This document shows positions 10,830 to 22,797 of a stretch of 64,000 nucleotides of DNA, piece after piece; the stretch's first letter is position 1, and each line of letters opens with the position of its first letter. The position numbers were made by a program, and so were the translations under genes. The notes under the pieces were generated by a model, which saw nothing but the letters and a program-made list of their open reading frames with translations, searched no databases and had not been told where the DNA came from. The stretch lies in NCBI GenBank assembly GCA_963920765.1, contig OY987243.1:13392001-13456000 (forward strand). Reading direction: 5' to 3'. The stretch comes from Ulota crispa (Eukaryota > Streptophyta > Bryopsida > Orthotrichales > Orthotrichaceae).

Positions 10830-11141
10830 GGGAAAATTTCATGGATACCCCTGAAGTTTGTCATATTTTCATAGATACCCTTGCTTTTTCAGAAATTTCA
10901 CAAATATCCTTGGACCAAAATTTTTGGGTATTTGTTTGGTTGTGCGTGCCACTTTTCTTCATTCTTTGTGTGCACACATAACAAAAAAGAAATAATATGT
11001 ACACAAAGGGGGAAGAAAGTAACATGCATAACAAAACAAATGTTTGAAGATTTTGGTCCAAGGATATTTGTGAAATTTCTGAAAAAGCAAGGATATCTAT
11101 GAAAATATGGCAAATTTCAAGGGTATCCGTGAAATTTTCCC
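10830..11141. mobile_element. Mutator-like MITE, copy 2
   Basis: 312 bp, with the same GGGAAAATTTCATGG ends and the same fold-back structure as the copy at 8740. The flanks are T-runs (TTTTTTTAA left, nine T's right), so the 9-bp duplication is imperfect or obscured. Confidence 0.75.
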
Positions 11142-11249
11142 TTTTTTTTTCAAGTGCGTGCACCAAATTTTGCCTATGTTTATATTGAAATTCAAAACAC
11201 TTATGTTCATATTTTAATATAGTTTGTAATATTTGGTTGGTTATCATCA

Positions 11250-11755
11250 TTCTACAAAAAATCACAGTGACCTCTGTAATATCACACATGCCCACATTTG
11301 TACTCTATGTGTTATTCACCATATTACTGAAATCACAATGATCTTTGTAATACCACATTTTCAATCTCTACTAAAATCACAATGATCTTTGTAATACCAC
11401 ATTTTCAATCTCTACTAAAATCACAATGACCTCTATAATATCACATCTCCAATCTTTGTGACAATTTGAAGATTTATTGAAACTTTTACTTTGCATTCTA
11501 TCTAACATATGAAAATCCTAATAAAATTTTAATAGTGAATGCATATTGTAGCAAGCAACAACAGCTATACTAGTCATACTACTAATATCATATGTACACC
11601 TCTGTAATATCACATCTCCAATCTTTGTGATACCATCACATAGATACAATTTGAAAACTTATTAAAAAATTTAGCGCATTCTAATCAACATATGAAAATC
11701 CTATTAAAATTCTAATGGTGAATGTGTAGCATAGCAAGCACCAACAACTAGTTAT
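11250..11755. repeat. Nested direct repeats (44-bp and ~170-bp periods)
   Basis: A 44-bp unit containing AATCACAATGATCTTTG and CCACATTTTCAATCTC is repeated about three and a half times between 11250 and 11460. A larger unit runs from CATCTCCAATCTTTGTGA through CATATGAAAATCCTA to TAGCAAGCA. It occurs at about 11437-11565 and again at 11607-11745. No terminal inverted repeats seen. Confidence 0.6.
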
Positions 11756-11924
11756 TTGATAAATTCATATTTTGATTGGTTTTTTACCATTTGGTTTACT
11801 TTCTATTATTTTAGATCTCTATGCTCATTGTGGAACACGCTTGCACAATTTTATCTTTTTTTTTATCTTTTTTTTGCACTAATTTGGGTAGAGTCTCACA
11901 TCTTCTCCATACATAAGGGATAAT

Positions 11925-12325
11925 CACAATTGGTTTTTACCATTCTCAATCTTCATAGAATTTTGACGTGCCGATATGTTTGCAACTAGTGCAAGGGCAG
12001 TTAAGTGAAGATTGAGAAAATGTTTTTTCCTCCACCAAGTGTGAAGAAATGGCCTAAGAATGGTTTTGCGCGTGAACTCTTACCATGGTTTGCTTGTTTT
12101 CTTGCTCCTAAATTGCTTTCCACCCTCGCTCTTTCTACTCCTCGAACTGGTGGTTGTCTCCATTCTTCATTCTCCATTCTCCATCACCCACAAAAGGGGT
12201 GTCACACCTCCTTCCATGGAGAAGTGCTTCCATTGGCTCCAACATTCACTCAGCCATAATTTCTCAATCTTCAAGGAAATCTCAATCTTAGACCAGCCGT
12301 GCGTGACTACCCCTATAGTCTACTC
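11925..12325. repeat. Dispersed ~400-bp repeat, copy A
   Basis: Similar throughout to 23167-23602. Shared landmarks are CATTCTCAATCTTCA near the left end, TTACCATGGT, CACCCTCGCT, the CCATTCTCCAT cluster, CACCCACAAAAGG, TCACACCTCC, ATTCACTCAGCCAT and GTGACTACCCCTA. The motif CTCAATCTTCA occurs near both ends. The short frames here are not shared with copy B, so it is not a gene pair. Confidence 0.65.
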
Positions 12326-13429
12326 TTCCTAAAGAATTGATCCTTGAAATTTGACTATTTTCTTTTCCTTTCCCTTTCTTTAAAAAGGGTACACTAAATT
12401 AGTATGCAAATTACTTCAATCATGTTATAGGCACTAATAACGCTAACTTTGCACTAATTCAAAAAATAAGTGAATTTGTCATGTATGATAATGCAATGAT
12501 TCACATCTATTATTTAGAAGAAGTGGATATCAATGCAAAGTCAATTGGTTGAAATGGCAAAAAAAAACAATTAGAATTTGAATTATTGAAAAAAAAATGG
12601 TTGAAATTTACAAAACGGCTAATTATAGTATTTTTAATTTATAAAAAACTCACGCTCGCCTTGTCCGTTCAATCGTTATTGACCCATGTTACCGGCGGTG
12701 CAATGGTGAGCATGGGATGGGATGGGACATGGGTACATAGGGGCATGGGATATGGGGCATGAGCACATGGGGGCATGGGGCATGGGTATGAAAGAGATGA
12801 CATAGGATGAGAGCATAGAAACAATGCATATTAGACTATATTTTGCTTGCTAAATGAGTTTACAAACTTGTACTGTAATATAACAATTGAAAACATCTCG
12901 TGCATGCTTTGGAAAAACCAATTGAAACTGGAAAATATCAAATTTCAGTGAACAAAGCTCAAAAATCTCTCCAAATACTTGTTTGTAGTGATTCAAACTA
13001 ATTAAAATGTACTGAAAGTTACATTATTTATATACTATTTCAAATAGTGCGATTCACATTGTCAAAGATTGTTTGAGAAATGTCACATCATGAAAATTGC
13101 ACCACCAAGTGGCTATCTCAAGGGTAGCAAACTTTTTTACTCAAAATTTTACTTAGAAAATAAGGTTGGAGGCATGTCATATTTTCACAATTATCAAACA
13201 AAATTCACCCAAATTAGTTTAAAGGGATCTTGCACTATTCAAAATCTTACACAATTCGATATAGCTTGTGTGTAACCTTAAAAATAAGCACCTTTGTTTA
13301 TTTAGTTTGATATTGACTCCACTAACTTTAAAGCAGCCTTAGCACAACTTCCTTTACATCCTTCACTGTATTTTTGAAACATCTAAATCATAGTCACGCT
13401 TGACTCTATGGTGCATTGATTTGTTTTAA
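12326..13429. other. AT-rich spacer with a short G-rich repeat
   Basis: No coding frame. At 12708-12800 there is a degenerate purine-rich array of GGGCATGG-like units. The rest shows no clear structure. Confidence 0.45.
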
Positions 13430-13971
13430 GGGAAGATTTGATGGATGCCCTTGAAGTTTGTGGTATTTGTACAAATGCCCTTAGTTTTTCAGAAATTGCA
13501 TAAATATCTTTGGATCATAATATTCAAGTGTTTGTTTTGTTTTGAAGGCCACTTCCTTCTCCCTTTGTGCGCAAGTTGTTTCTTTCTTGCTTTGTGTGTG
13601 CACAATGGGAGAAGGAAGTGGTGTGCAAAACAAAACAAAAATTTGAAAATTATGGTCCAAGGGTATTGTGCAATTTTTGAAAAACCAAGGGCATCTGTAC
13701 AAATCAAGGTCCACAAAATATTTGAGATTTTTTGGTAGATTTCCTTCCATTCCTGTATTGACCAGTTTATCAAGGAGCTCTTTTGGTTATTTTCTCTATT
13801 TCATATTATAAGTAAAAAATTTAAAGATTTCTAACTAGTTTTTAGCCGAAGTTTGTAAATTGCAAACTAGTTTTTCTCATTTTAGTCAGCTAGCATTGAA
13901 CTAGCGGTCGGTTCTTCCCAGACCTTGGTACAAATACCACAAACTTCAAGGGGTATCCACCAAGATTTCTC
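13430..13971. mobile_element. Mutator-like MITE, copy 3, interrupted by a nested insertion
   Basis: The ends are diverged (GGGAAGATTTGATGG) but the element is flanked by a perfect 9-bp duplication TTGTTTTAA (13421-13429 and 13972-13980). Removing the 223-bp insert at 13705-13927 and one copy of its 8-bp duplication leaves 311 bp, the same length as the copies at 10830 and 17698. The short frames on both strands are products of the fold-back. Confidence 0.8.
13705..13927. mobile_element. hAT-like MITE nested in the Mutator-like MITE
   Basis: A 223-bp insert starting CAAGGTC and ending GACCTTG (short inverted ends), flanked by a perfect 8-bp duplication GTACAAAT (13697-13704 and 13928-13935). 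Eight bases with T at position 2 and A at position 7 fit the hAT superfamily. No coding capacity. Confidence 0.7.
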
Positions 13972-16426
13972 TTGTTTTAATGGTTGTTTGCATTAAGTTG
14001 TACTGAAAATGCTCTAAGATACTCTGGGGCCAAATGGTAATTTGTTGTTGCATTATTTGAGATTCAAAGTTTGTTTTCCTGTTGTTATTTTAAGATTGTA
14101 GGATATTCAATTTTGAAAATTAGAGATTTATTAGGGTATCAAAAACTTAGCCTTAGAAAGCCATTGACTTACGTTTAACTCAAATGGTTATTGGTTTCAT
14201 GTTTAGCAGGGCATCATTCATAGAAACAATACTATGGAATTAAAGCAAGTGCCTCTCAAATGTTTACTACAACAAATAAATCAATCTTAAAAAGTTGAAT
14301 TTATAGATATCTAACACAATTTTTTGCTGGAATGAATGGTTATTTGGTCAATTTGATTAAGTATAAAAGAATGAATTGAAGGTTAAAATTTCATCTCATT
14401 TGTGATATTTTTGAAAATTCAATTTGATCCAATACAATAGAGTTGACAACCTTTATTTATCTTGTCATTTTGGTTATCTGTCTTTTTTTTTGGTTTTGGA
14501 TATATACAAGGAGTTTCAAGATGGAGACCTAGTAGATGCCTCCGATTTTCTCTAACGACATCCTTTGATTTTTCTTATATATAACACAAATTTACAATTG
14601 CAAAGAAAATTCACCCTTTTTAACCAATCAAATGTTTATGAAAGCAAAAAAAAATAAAACACAAAACTATTTCATTAGTAAGATAGTTGTGCGTCAACAT
14701 TTTGAGAAACTTTTGTGTTCAAATATTACTTTATTTGGCTTTAAGGAGATGGAGCTTCTCTGTGCACATGATTTATGGCATATTTTAGCATGTTTAAAGC
14801 GCTTTTAACCTACTCATGCTGTTCCCTTTTTGAAATCAACTTAGGTTTCAACACAATACTCACTTGCATTAAATTCATTTTATTTTTATTTTTATCAACA
14901 TTATTATGTGAGTATCAAGTTAATCAAATAGCCTTAATATATTGACAAGGAATAAAATCAAATTTGATCAATGAAAAATCGATTATTGAGAAATCCAAAA
15001 ATGTTGAATCTTTGAATATAAAATATTGGTTTTTATTATTGTATTTTTTGTGGGGGTCAGTTTATACATAAGTATGCATTGTATGTGCATTTGCAATCCT
15101 TCCACAACTGTAGAACCTGTAATTGTATTTGTTATCCATATAAACAATTTTTTTTTATTACAAACATGATTTTTTGGATACATAATTCTGATATTTCAAT
15201 TTTCTTATATTGATTACCTACTATTTGCAAAATACAGATCTTAAACATTGCACAACATTGATTCTATAACAAAGAGTAAAAATATGTTTCACCTAAAATG
15301 TACCCCAAAAGTTTGATTCTTTAACATGAAGATTCAAAAAAATTACTCAAGGTAAAGTTTTGAGCCTCACACAACACAAAGTTCTTATTAAAAAAATTTC
15401 AAATTTGAAGTTAGGACTAGTATCAAAAGTTTTGGTTAGAATATATATTGATGACTATTGGTAAAATTTGATGTTTGAAAATGTAGAGGATAAACAATAT
15501 AATTTATCATTAATTGCATCGACTATTAAAAAAAAGGTAGGTGTTATTAGATTTAAAATGATAACATAGCATGAATTGCACTATAACCAAAAGCATACGT
15601 GTCATGAGACAAATCAATCCTCACAATTTCTTTACAAACACCTCTAGAAGGCGCTTGGTCATTTGCAACCAATAAAAAACTCTTGCACATAAATACAAAC
15701 AAACTTCTCTTTTTGTGACAAAGTTGATGAAAGAATCTATATACAATTGAGAAAAAAACTAATTGCAAATGACTTCACAAAATATCATCAAGGTCTAATG
15801 TTGTAATCTGAAGATAAAATCATCAAAACTGACCAAGATTGTTTGAATAGTTGTTTAAAAAAATCATTAGTTTTTGACAAAAATATCATTCATGATTGAG
15901 TGATGTATGACATTAATATAATTATATGTAAAATGATGTTAGCTTAGAAAAACTCTACACACTTTATAAAATTCACCACAAGAAACACTATCCAAATTGA
16001 CAAAAACTTGACAAAAACATGTCCAAATTGACAGAAAATTGTCAGAAACAAGGTGACCTAATTGACAAATATATCCAAATTGACAATGCTCTCTTCTGGT
16101 CATTCCTGGTTCACGTTGCTCGTTCATTGGTCCATCATGGTCGTGGTAGGTAGGTCATCAGTGCTGGACTCTTTGTCCAATACTCCCACTCCAGCACTGC
16201 GGTGACCTATTATACTCCCATTTCAGCATAGAGCTTTTAGACATACTTTTGAACAGTACCAGAAGAACTCGGTTAGTGAAGGGGAGAGATGGAAACCTAT
16301 TTTGTCCTTGACAAAAGAGAAACGTGGGATTTGACAATTGATGAACTTGTAGTGAGAGTTTACGCTTATTACTAGCATTTCACAAATTGCTTCCACTTGG
16401 GTCTACTATGCCAGGGTAAGGGTTTT
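13972..16426. other. AT-rich spacer without a gene
   Basis: Very AT-rich DNA with scattered short frames only. The interval 15960-16130 has several near-repeats of CCAAATTGACA/AATTGACAAA. No element boundaries were identified. Confidence 0.45.
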
Positions 16427-16668
16427 TTAACCCTTGAACGACTGAGCTACTATAATACATACTATGTACGCTGCTATATAATCGGCATTTGCTACCAACA
16501 AAAAGTTTTAATTTGGGATCTTGATTACTTCACTAGAACAGCATTGATTTATATTTTGATTTCTTTATTGATCTCAAACGTAATAAAGGTGTAGGTGCAC
16601 TCTAAATACAAGAAAAATATTCTGTATTGTACTAGTCGCAAAGGGCTGCTTGGTCGTTCAAGGGTTAA
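16427..16668. mobile_element. TTAA-bounded MITE, 242 bp
   Basis: The ends are TTAACCCTTGAACGAC and its inverted complement. The interior matches the units at 4253, 54678 and 57655. The right-hand TTAA (16665-16668) is also the left-hand TTAA of the next element. Confidence 0.75.
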
Positions 16669-17566
16669 TACCTAATACCCAAGGGCGTTTTTCTCGTTTT
16701 TTGGAAGGTAGTTTTGAAATTTTTGAATTGTCCTTGTAAGATCATTACTAAACATCAAAACAAAATTGTAACTGTTGAATCTTGAACTTCAAGGTTTCTA
16801 GATGGCACTACCCAAAAAGAATCCAAAATGGCCTCGTGGATTTTAAGATATTTGTGATTGAATGATGATGAGTATGGAATTTTTTGCTTTTTTGGAGCTG
16901 CCCAAAACTTCTAATACAAATTGGCAATTTTTGGATACAAAATAGGGAAACAACCACTTAGGATGCTTTAGTGTTTATTGTTGTTACTTCAAAACCAATG
17001 GCCCCTCTTCCAAATTCATGATCACAATTTCACAAATAAGCTTGCAACGCAATTGTAAAACACAAACATCTAATACAAAGAATCTTTCAGCCTCAATTAT
17101 TGACCAAAAATTATTACAAATGAAAAAAAAATTCAATGGTGAATAGATTCTAATTTTAATAACAAAGACATTTCAAGTGAAATTAGTCCAAAAGCACTTT
17201 TAGATTTTGTTAGATGTCAAAATTTCAAAAAATAGGCCCTTATTGCCCAAGGGAGTGCCCAAGGGAAATCTTCACCTTTTGCTAAACTTAATGCCTATCT
17301 TTCAATGTGGCAACTTCTCAAAAGCTTTGTGACACTATTCACAACACTATTCATGACAGAAAACGTATGCTTGTAGTTAACCTTCCACCAAAAACAAATG
17401 GAATAAGATGTGGAGGAAGTTGAATTTGAATGGTGAAGTTGACTTCAGTGCACAACTTTCCAAAAAAAAACTTCAAAACAAAAAATATTTGCCTTCAACA
17501 TGGTTTCAAAGTTTCCTGAAAATTTTTGTACACTAAAATCTAGTGCCTTGGGCATTTAGGGGTTAA
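16665..17566. mobile_element. TTAA-bounded element, ~0.9 kb family, copy 1
   Basis: An inverted full-length relative of 25023-25914. The left end TTAATACCTAATACCCAAGG matches the right end of the other copy read backwards; the right end reads GGGCATTTAGGGGTTAA. The interior is alignable throughout, for example AAGATCATTACTAAACATCA at about 16739 against its complement near 25830. No long frame. Confidence 0.75.
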
Positions 17567-17697
17567 AGTTATGGCATGGCTAGGAGTACTAAATTATGAG
17601 AAAAAAAAATTAAAAAAAATATTCTTCTTTTCAAGACCCTCAACTCAATATTCTCAATGATGCAGTCTATGATCCTCAGTAACTTCAATTCAAATAA

Positions 17698-18008
17698 GGG
17701 AAAATTTCATGGATACCCCTGAAGTTTGCAATAATTTCATAGATACCCTTGCTTTTTCAGAAATTTCACAAATACTCTTAGACCAAAATTTTCAAGTGTT
17801 TTTTTTGTTGTGCATGCCACTTCCCTTCTCCCTTTGTACGCACACTACTTCTTTCTTGTTATACATGCACACAAAGGAAGAAGGGAAGTGACATGCACAA
17901 CAAAAAACACTTGAAAATTTTGGTCTAGGGGTATCTATGAAATTTCTGAAAAAGCAAGGTTATTTACAAAATTACTGCAAACTTCAGAGGTATCCATGAA
18001 ATTTTCCC
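17698..18008. mobile_element. Mutator-like MITE, copy 4
   Basis: 311 bp with GGGAAAATTTCATGGATACC ends, flanked by a perfect 9-bp duplication TTCAAATAA (17689-17697 and 18009-18017). The arms pair along almost the full length. This is the cleanest copy in the window. Confidence 0.9.
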
Positions 18009-18156
18009 TTCAAATAATTGATCCAAATCTGCAGCTTTTGCGTAAACTAGCACTCACAAAATAAAAAATTAAGCAGCAACAAACCCTAGCTTCTATGTTT
18101 ACTTTGCCATAACCGTAGAAATAGCAACAGACGTATACTCTCCACTTAGTGTGTAA

Positions 18157-18571
18157 GAGCATCTCCACTGGATGGGGCAAGCCGGTGGGATGGCAAGGCC
18201 CCAAGGAATTTTTTGGAAAAGGGTTCTCCACCGGTGCCTTAGCCTGGTGAAGCGACTCTCCGGCCTTGTCAAAAGGGGTCTGGGCCCAAGAGCTCCCCGA
18301 GTTGTGAGAGTCTGTTTGGAGTTGAAATCCCGGTAAAGCTTACTATTTCCCTCTTCTTGATTTCTGCCTCGGATTCCACAACCCTTGTTTGACTTGGCAG
18401 CTCTGCTTGCATGGCATCCTTTTGCAGAAATCAATGCACTGTCTGAAACTGTAGCCCCGGCCCGTGTGGCACCGGTGGAGATAAGAAAGCAGGCACAACA
18501 AGATTTGCCTCCCCGGGACCTGGGAAACTGCTTTGGCAAGTCTCTAGTTGGTTGGACCGCTAGAGATGCTC
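18157..18571. mobile_element. MITE with GAGCATCTCC ends and TAA flanks
   Basis: The ends are GAGCATCTC and GAGATGCTC, flanked on both sides by TAA (18154-18156 and 18572-18574). The 415-bp interior is clearly richer in GC than the surroundings. Ends beginning GAGCATCTCCA recur in angiosperm MITEs, and a 3-bp TAA duplication fits PIF/Harbinger. A minus-strand frame of 146 codons inside it is not recognisable. Confidence 0.7.
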
Positions 18572-18703
18572 TAAGAGAGCCCTCAAAAGCAAAGATAAGT
18601 AGGGTGAAAAAACCCCTGCTTTGAAGGCTTCCAAAAGGTGGAAAAACCCCTGCTTTTGGGGCTTTTGAAAGGTGGACCCTAAAAGGGCACTAGAAGGAAC
18701 CCC

Positions 18704-19145
18704 ATTAGCAAAGTTTTGAGCACTCCAAGAGCCCCCTAAGGTTTGGCAAACCAAGTTTTTAATTGGCTAGCTTGAATACAAGAAAAGGGCACTCATACTC
18801 ATCGCTACCTTATATGAAGGACCTAAGCCACATACACAACCCAAAATAATAAAATAGGCAATGTACTCATAAAATATGTAAATGTACTCACTACTCACTA
18901 TTCAACTACTTCCCTCATCTATTCAAATAGAATAAAGTAGAATTTATGATTCTATTATACATATGTACCCATAGTTTTTGTCCAATAGGGACAACATAAT
19001 AGCATAGTTTTCATGATTGCATTGAATTCAAAAAGTGAACAAAATTAGGGGATTATTGATTTTTGTTATTGTAATAAATACGTGTTATAAGATCTTCTAG
19101 ACACTTTGTAGGAGGCTCTTGGAGGGCTCAAGACTTTGCTAAAGC
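18704..19145. mobile_element. MITE-like element with TTAGCAAAGT ends
   Basis: Inverted ends of about 29 bp read TTAGCAAAGT, then TTGAGC, then CTCCAAGAGCC at the left (18705-18738) and the complement at the right (19110-19143). No clean target duplication. Immediately to the left (18600-18670) is a ~40-bp tandem pair containing AAAAACCCCTGCTTT. Confidence 0.5.
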
Positions 19146-19252
19146 AAACAACACTACGATATGGGGTCAAAACACACCCGATTCCGTTCCGACTTATGTG
19201 GAATTGTCCTAATATGCTACATGTACTAATTTATCAATTTGAAGTGACATGG

Positions 19253-19483
19253 TCAAAGTCCATTCAGAGCAGAACTCTTCGGAATCAGAATAGAAAAACA
19301 TCTTGAAATCTGGCAGAAGTACCTGAGAAGAAGCACCAAAATGCAGCCCAAAATAACGAGTTCAATTGTGGGATGATAAATTAGTATTGCCACGCGGTTG
19401 TAAGAGAAAATTCGCTTGCAGGGCGATGTCGTAAATCGGCTCAGGGTTCTCGTGAAGTGACGCAGGTTTTTGCTGCTTCTCAT
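19253..19483 (-). CDS. Possible small membrane-protein exon (doubtful)
   Basis: A minus-strand frame with ATG at 19483 (beginning MRSSKNLRHFTRTL). It has an Arg/Ser-rich N-terminal part with SPCKR and one hydrophobic segment (VILGCILVLLL). It lies in a patch less AT-rich than its surroundings. CTCAG|GTACTTC near 19323 could be a splice donor, in which case the exon ends there. No homologue recognised. It could be noncoding. Confidence 0.2.
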   Translation of the reverse strand: MRSSKNLRHFTRTLSRFTTSPCKRIFSYNRVAILIYHPTIELVILGCILVLLLRYFCQISRCFSILIPKSSALNGL

Positions 19484-19750
19484 TTGCACCAAATTAAATC
19501 TTCAGCATTCAAAAAACAGAATTGGAAAAGCAAGCCTCCACCGCCTAGCGCATCATGATAGTGCACCCCTAAAAAATCGTCTTACATCTACTCATTTTTT
19601 CTTCAATTGAACAAGTCCAAGCTAACTCTAACGCACAAGAACAGCATCAACAAAGGTGATGGACACAACAAACAAAAGGGGCAGCAATAAGACAATTACT
19701 TGAGAATAGTGGGTAACATGGTGTGAACTGTGAACACCATATTCACTAAT

Positions 19751-20335
19751 AGGGGTTTCAGATATCTCAAAAAAATTGTGAACAAATGGTTGTGAACAAG
19801 TTTTTGTTCACTAGTGAACATAAAGTCACAAAAGTGCATCACCCATGAGGACCTCCAAGAGGGGTCCTCATGGCTCGTTCATGCGTGAACGACATGAAGC
19901 CTCTCCCTCCTTGTCTCTCCCGCTAGCTCCGCTTGTGTTCCTTAGCTCTTGTGCTTAGGTTGCTACCCGTCTCTCAGCTCTCGCTCTGCGCCTTTAGATA
20001 GTTTGGATGCAGAATTGATTGCCAGGTCAAGGTCATTCAAGGAATTGCAATGCGCGAGAAGCAATGATGGTGGAGCTGAAGAGATCTTGATTAGAAGCAG
20101 ACAATTGTGGAGCCAAAGGGTTCCAGATTAGAAGGGACAATGGTGAAGTTCAAGGGATCCAGATTAGCTTACAAGATTGGTGATTGTGGGCAAAGTTGAA
20201 AGGGTGGTGAGTAGTTCATTATAACTTGGATATTTGAACAAGTGAATGCGAGGACATGAACGGTGGTTTGACTAACTTGTTCACCAATTCCATTCACATG
20301 AATGAAATTGGTGGTAAACAACATATCTGAAACCC
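19751..20335. mobile_element. Element with GGGGTTTCAGATAT ends and a GC-richer core
   Basis: The left end reads GGGGTTTCAGATATCT and the right end ATATCTGAAACCCC. Beyond the ends, sequences around TTGTGAACAA also pair. The flanks share CTAAT, so the duplication length is unclear. The core (19845-20110) is much less AT-rich than the surrounding DNA and could be captured host sequence. The 60-codon plus-strand frame there is not recognisable. Confidence 0.5.
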
Positions 20336-21539
20336 CCTAATGACTACTTTATAGTGACAAGTAGGCCTAGTAGCAAACCATAGGACTGCACATGTGAACT
20401 AGTAGTTACTATGTAATATTATAATAACTTTGGAACATTAGATTGTGTGGAAAGGGTTTGTTTTACAAAAGATCTCCACATTACATAATAACCGGGGATT
20501 TTATGTAACACCAGGTGTGAACCCACCTTTACTACAATATGTATGTGAATGCTAAGTTACAAAAACTAGATTAGCTATAGGTACATGCCCAAAATCCATT
20601 TGTCCCCCGGGGGACAGCTCGGCCTTTAGGGGTTAATGGATATCTTGTTCTAGGAAGTTTTTATATGAAACTCGGTGAACTTCTAGTTTTATATGAGTTC
20701 ACTTAGTTTTTTTTAATTAGTTATAACCAAAATATCTCTTTTCTGGTTTGTCAATGACCTATTAATTAAATTACACTCAATTTATTTCTTAATTTAAGAA
20801 AATTACTTTGGTAAAAATACAAATTTAAGTGCTTCATATTTAAAATATATATATACTTCTTATGAAGTTTACTGTTGATTTCCAATGCTCAAAGATTCTG
20901 GGCTAATTTTGATAAAGGCCAAGTTCCATTGTTATGGGTTCAAGGAACTCGCCTTTAAAAATTGCTAGATCTAAACTTGGGAGCCCACACATTCTTTTGA
21001 GTTTAGTTAGTAAATCAAAAAGATACGCAAATCAAATTTTGGTATTTGAAGATTCTTCAATAAGTTCTCCACAACCATCATCTAAACTTGAGGTCATATA
21101 TCTCTCCAAATTTGAGTTAATATATCTCAACTTGACACCATTTTTACAATGAGAAATTGCATTATGAATCATATTATAAACCTTCATCTAGTTCTTTTAT
21201 TGCTGCTTTGAGATTCTTTGATGTAAGCTAATTTCTAACCCTAGTTTTTTTTATAAAAACCATGCTATTAAAGTGAGACTTTTCAAATTGGAAACACTGA
21301 AGCGCACCTTTTTAGAGCATGTTTTCATGTGAGATTGGTGGCTAGTGAAGCTCACTATGGTTCACCAATAATTGGTCAGATAGGAGTTCTTGTTTTTCTA
21401 AAATCCCATATGATCAATTGTTGCTGAGCTTCACCGGCCGCCAATCTCACATGGAAGGACTCTCTTAGTATCTCAAACAAGGTCCAGCACCAAGGTACAC
21501 CAAATCATCGACAACATTTTTTTATTGGTGAATTTTTGC
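20336..21539. other. AT-rich spacer with a truncated TTAA element end
   Basis: Positions 20560-20636 are the right end of an element related to 26958-27914 and 28041-28981. Shared landmarks are TTAGCTATAGGTACATGCCC and a CCTTTAGGGGTTAA terminus; no matching left end was found. The rest has no recognised gene. TTCACCGGCCGCCAATCTCA at 21430 and ATTGGTGGCTAGTGAAGC at 21335 form a weak inverted pair. Confidence 0.45.
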
Positions 21540-22797
21540 TTAACCCCTAAAATTCTTTTGTGTTTAGAGGCCCAAGACTGCTTCAAAATACTAGTCCCCA
21601 AACTAAGGTCAAAATCTTCATTGAAACTTATTTTTTTACAAATCCAAATGTAGGATCCATTGGTTGACTTGCACAAGTATACTGTCCCAAATTTTTAGAA
21701 TTAATATCTCCACCAATTACAAGATCAATGTGCCTAAATTTCAAAATGTAGGCTTTTCTAGTCCTTCCAAAAGGTGAAGTTTTTTTTTTCAAACTTTTTA
21801 GAGAAAAACACGTATGTTGTATTTCTTGTGCAATTTTTGCAATATGTTGGAAAATGGGTTGAAAGCATATATAAAAAAATTTAACCAAAAAAAAATTGGA
21901 TTCATTTTCACAAAAATTATAAAGTGAAAGGTATTGATGAATGAAAGATATAACTAATATGCTAATAAGTTTTGGAAGAATTTGAAAATTGTTAATCCCA
22001 ATGGTGAGAATGCTCTTAACGACAATTAGTAACTTATATTTTCATTTTCATTTGAAAATTTTCAAAATTGAGAGTAAAAAATAACTTTATATGTTTTTTC
22101 TACCCTCTTCCTACATTCATTGCCCGCAAAACAAAACTCCTTTTAAGTCTTACCTCATTATTTGGAACTAGTGGACCCTTGTACCCGCCATTCTAGCGGA
22201 GGGTCATCACGGGAGGGGGTCCTTGCAAAAAAATTAACATGACCTTCCTCATAATCACCTTCTTCAAGATTCTTCTCCTTTTTGTTACAATGAGCTTACC
22301 TGTACTATGCCTACCTACACGCTTCGCCTCCTTCTCTACGCAACCACCTCCTATTCCCATGTATACCCCATCTCCAAGGATGACCATAACCGCCACTTAA
22401 TCATAGAAATAAGAATAACCGCTATGTAACCGCCACTTAATCTTCTTGGAGCAACACCCAACTACCCAACTACCCAACTAATAGAACTAAGCTTATTATA
22501 TATATAGATAGATTGAGTGATTCAATTTTTTTTGAGTAGGCATCAATCTATACAATTCTATAAAGAACAAAAAATAAAATTAGAATATATTTTTTGCTGC
22601 CCGGTTTGAAATTGAAAAAACCTTCTAACTTTTGCATTACTTATTGGAATGACATGAAATAAAGCTTCACATGTAGTTTATGATGAGTAGCATCCATCCT
22701 AAAATTTTTGTGAAAAATTACCAAATTATGAAGTCAATAGAGCTTGCCCGAGATCTCACAAAGCCCAAAGTGGGCCCCTTGGTCCTTTAGGGGTTAA
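21540..22797. mobile_element. TTAA-bounded element, 1.26 kb
   Basis: The left end is TTAACCCCTAAAATTCTTTT and the right end GGTCCTTTAGGGGTTAA. It is the inverted relative of 45943-47002: this left end matches that right end, and the AAGTGGGCCCCTTGG stretch near this right end matches that left end. Short frames only, for example 22193-22396 on the minus strand, none recognisable. Confidence 0.65.

Noticed and set aside
13445..13773. Frames of 89-97 codons on both strands
   Set aside because: They lie within the interrupted palindromic MITE and result from its fold-back.
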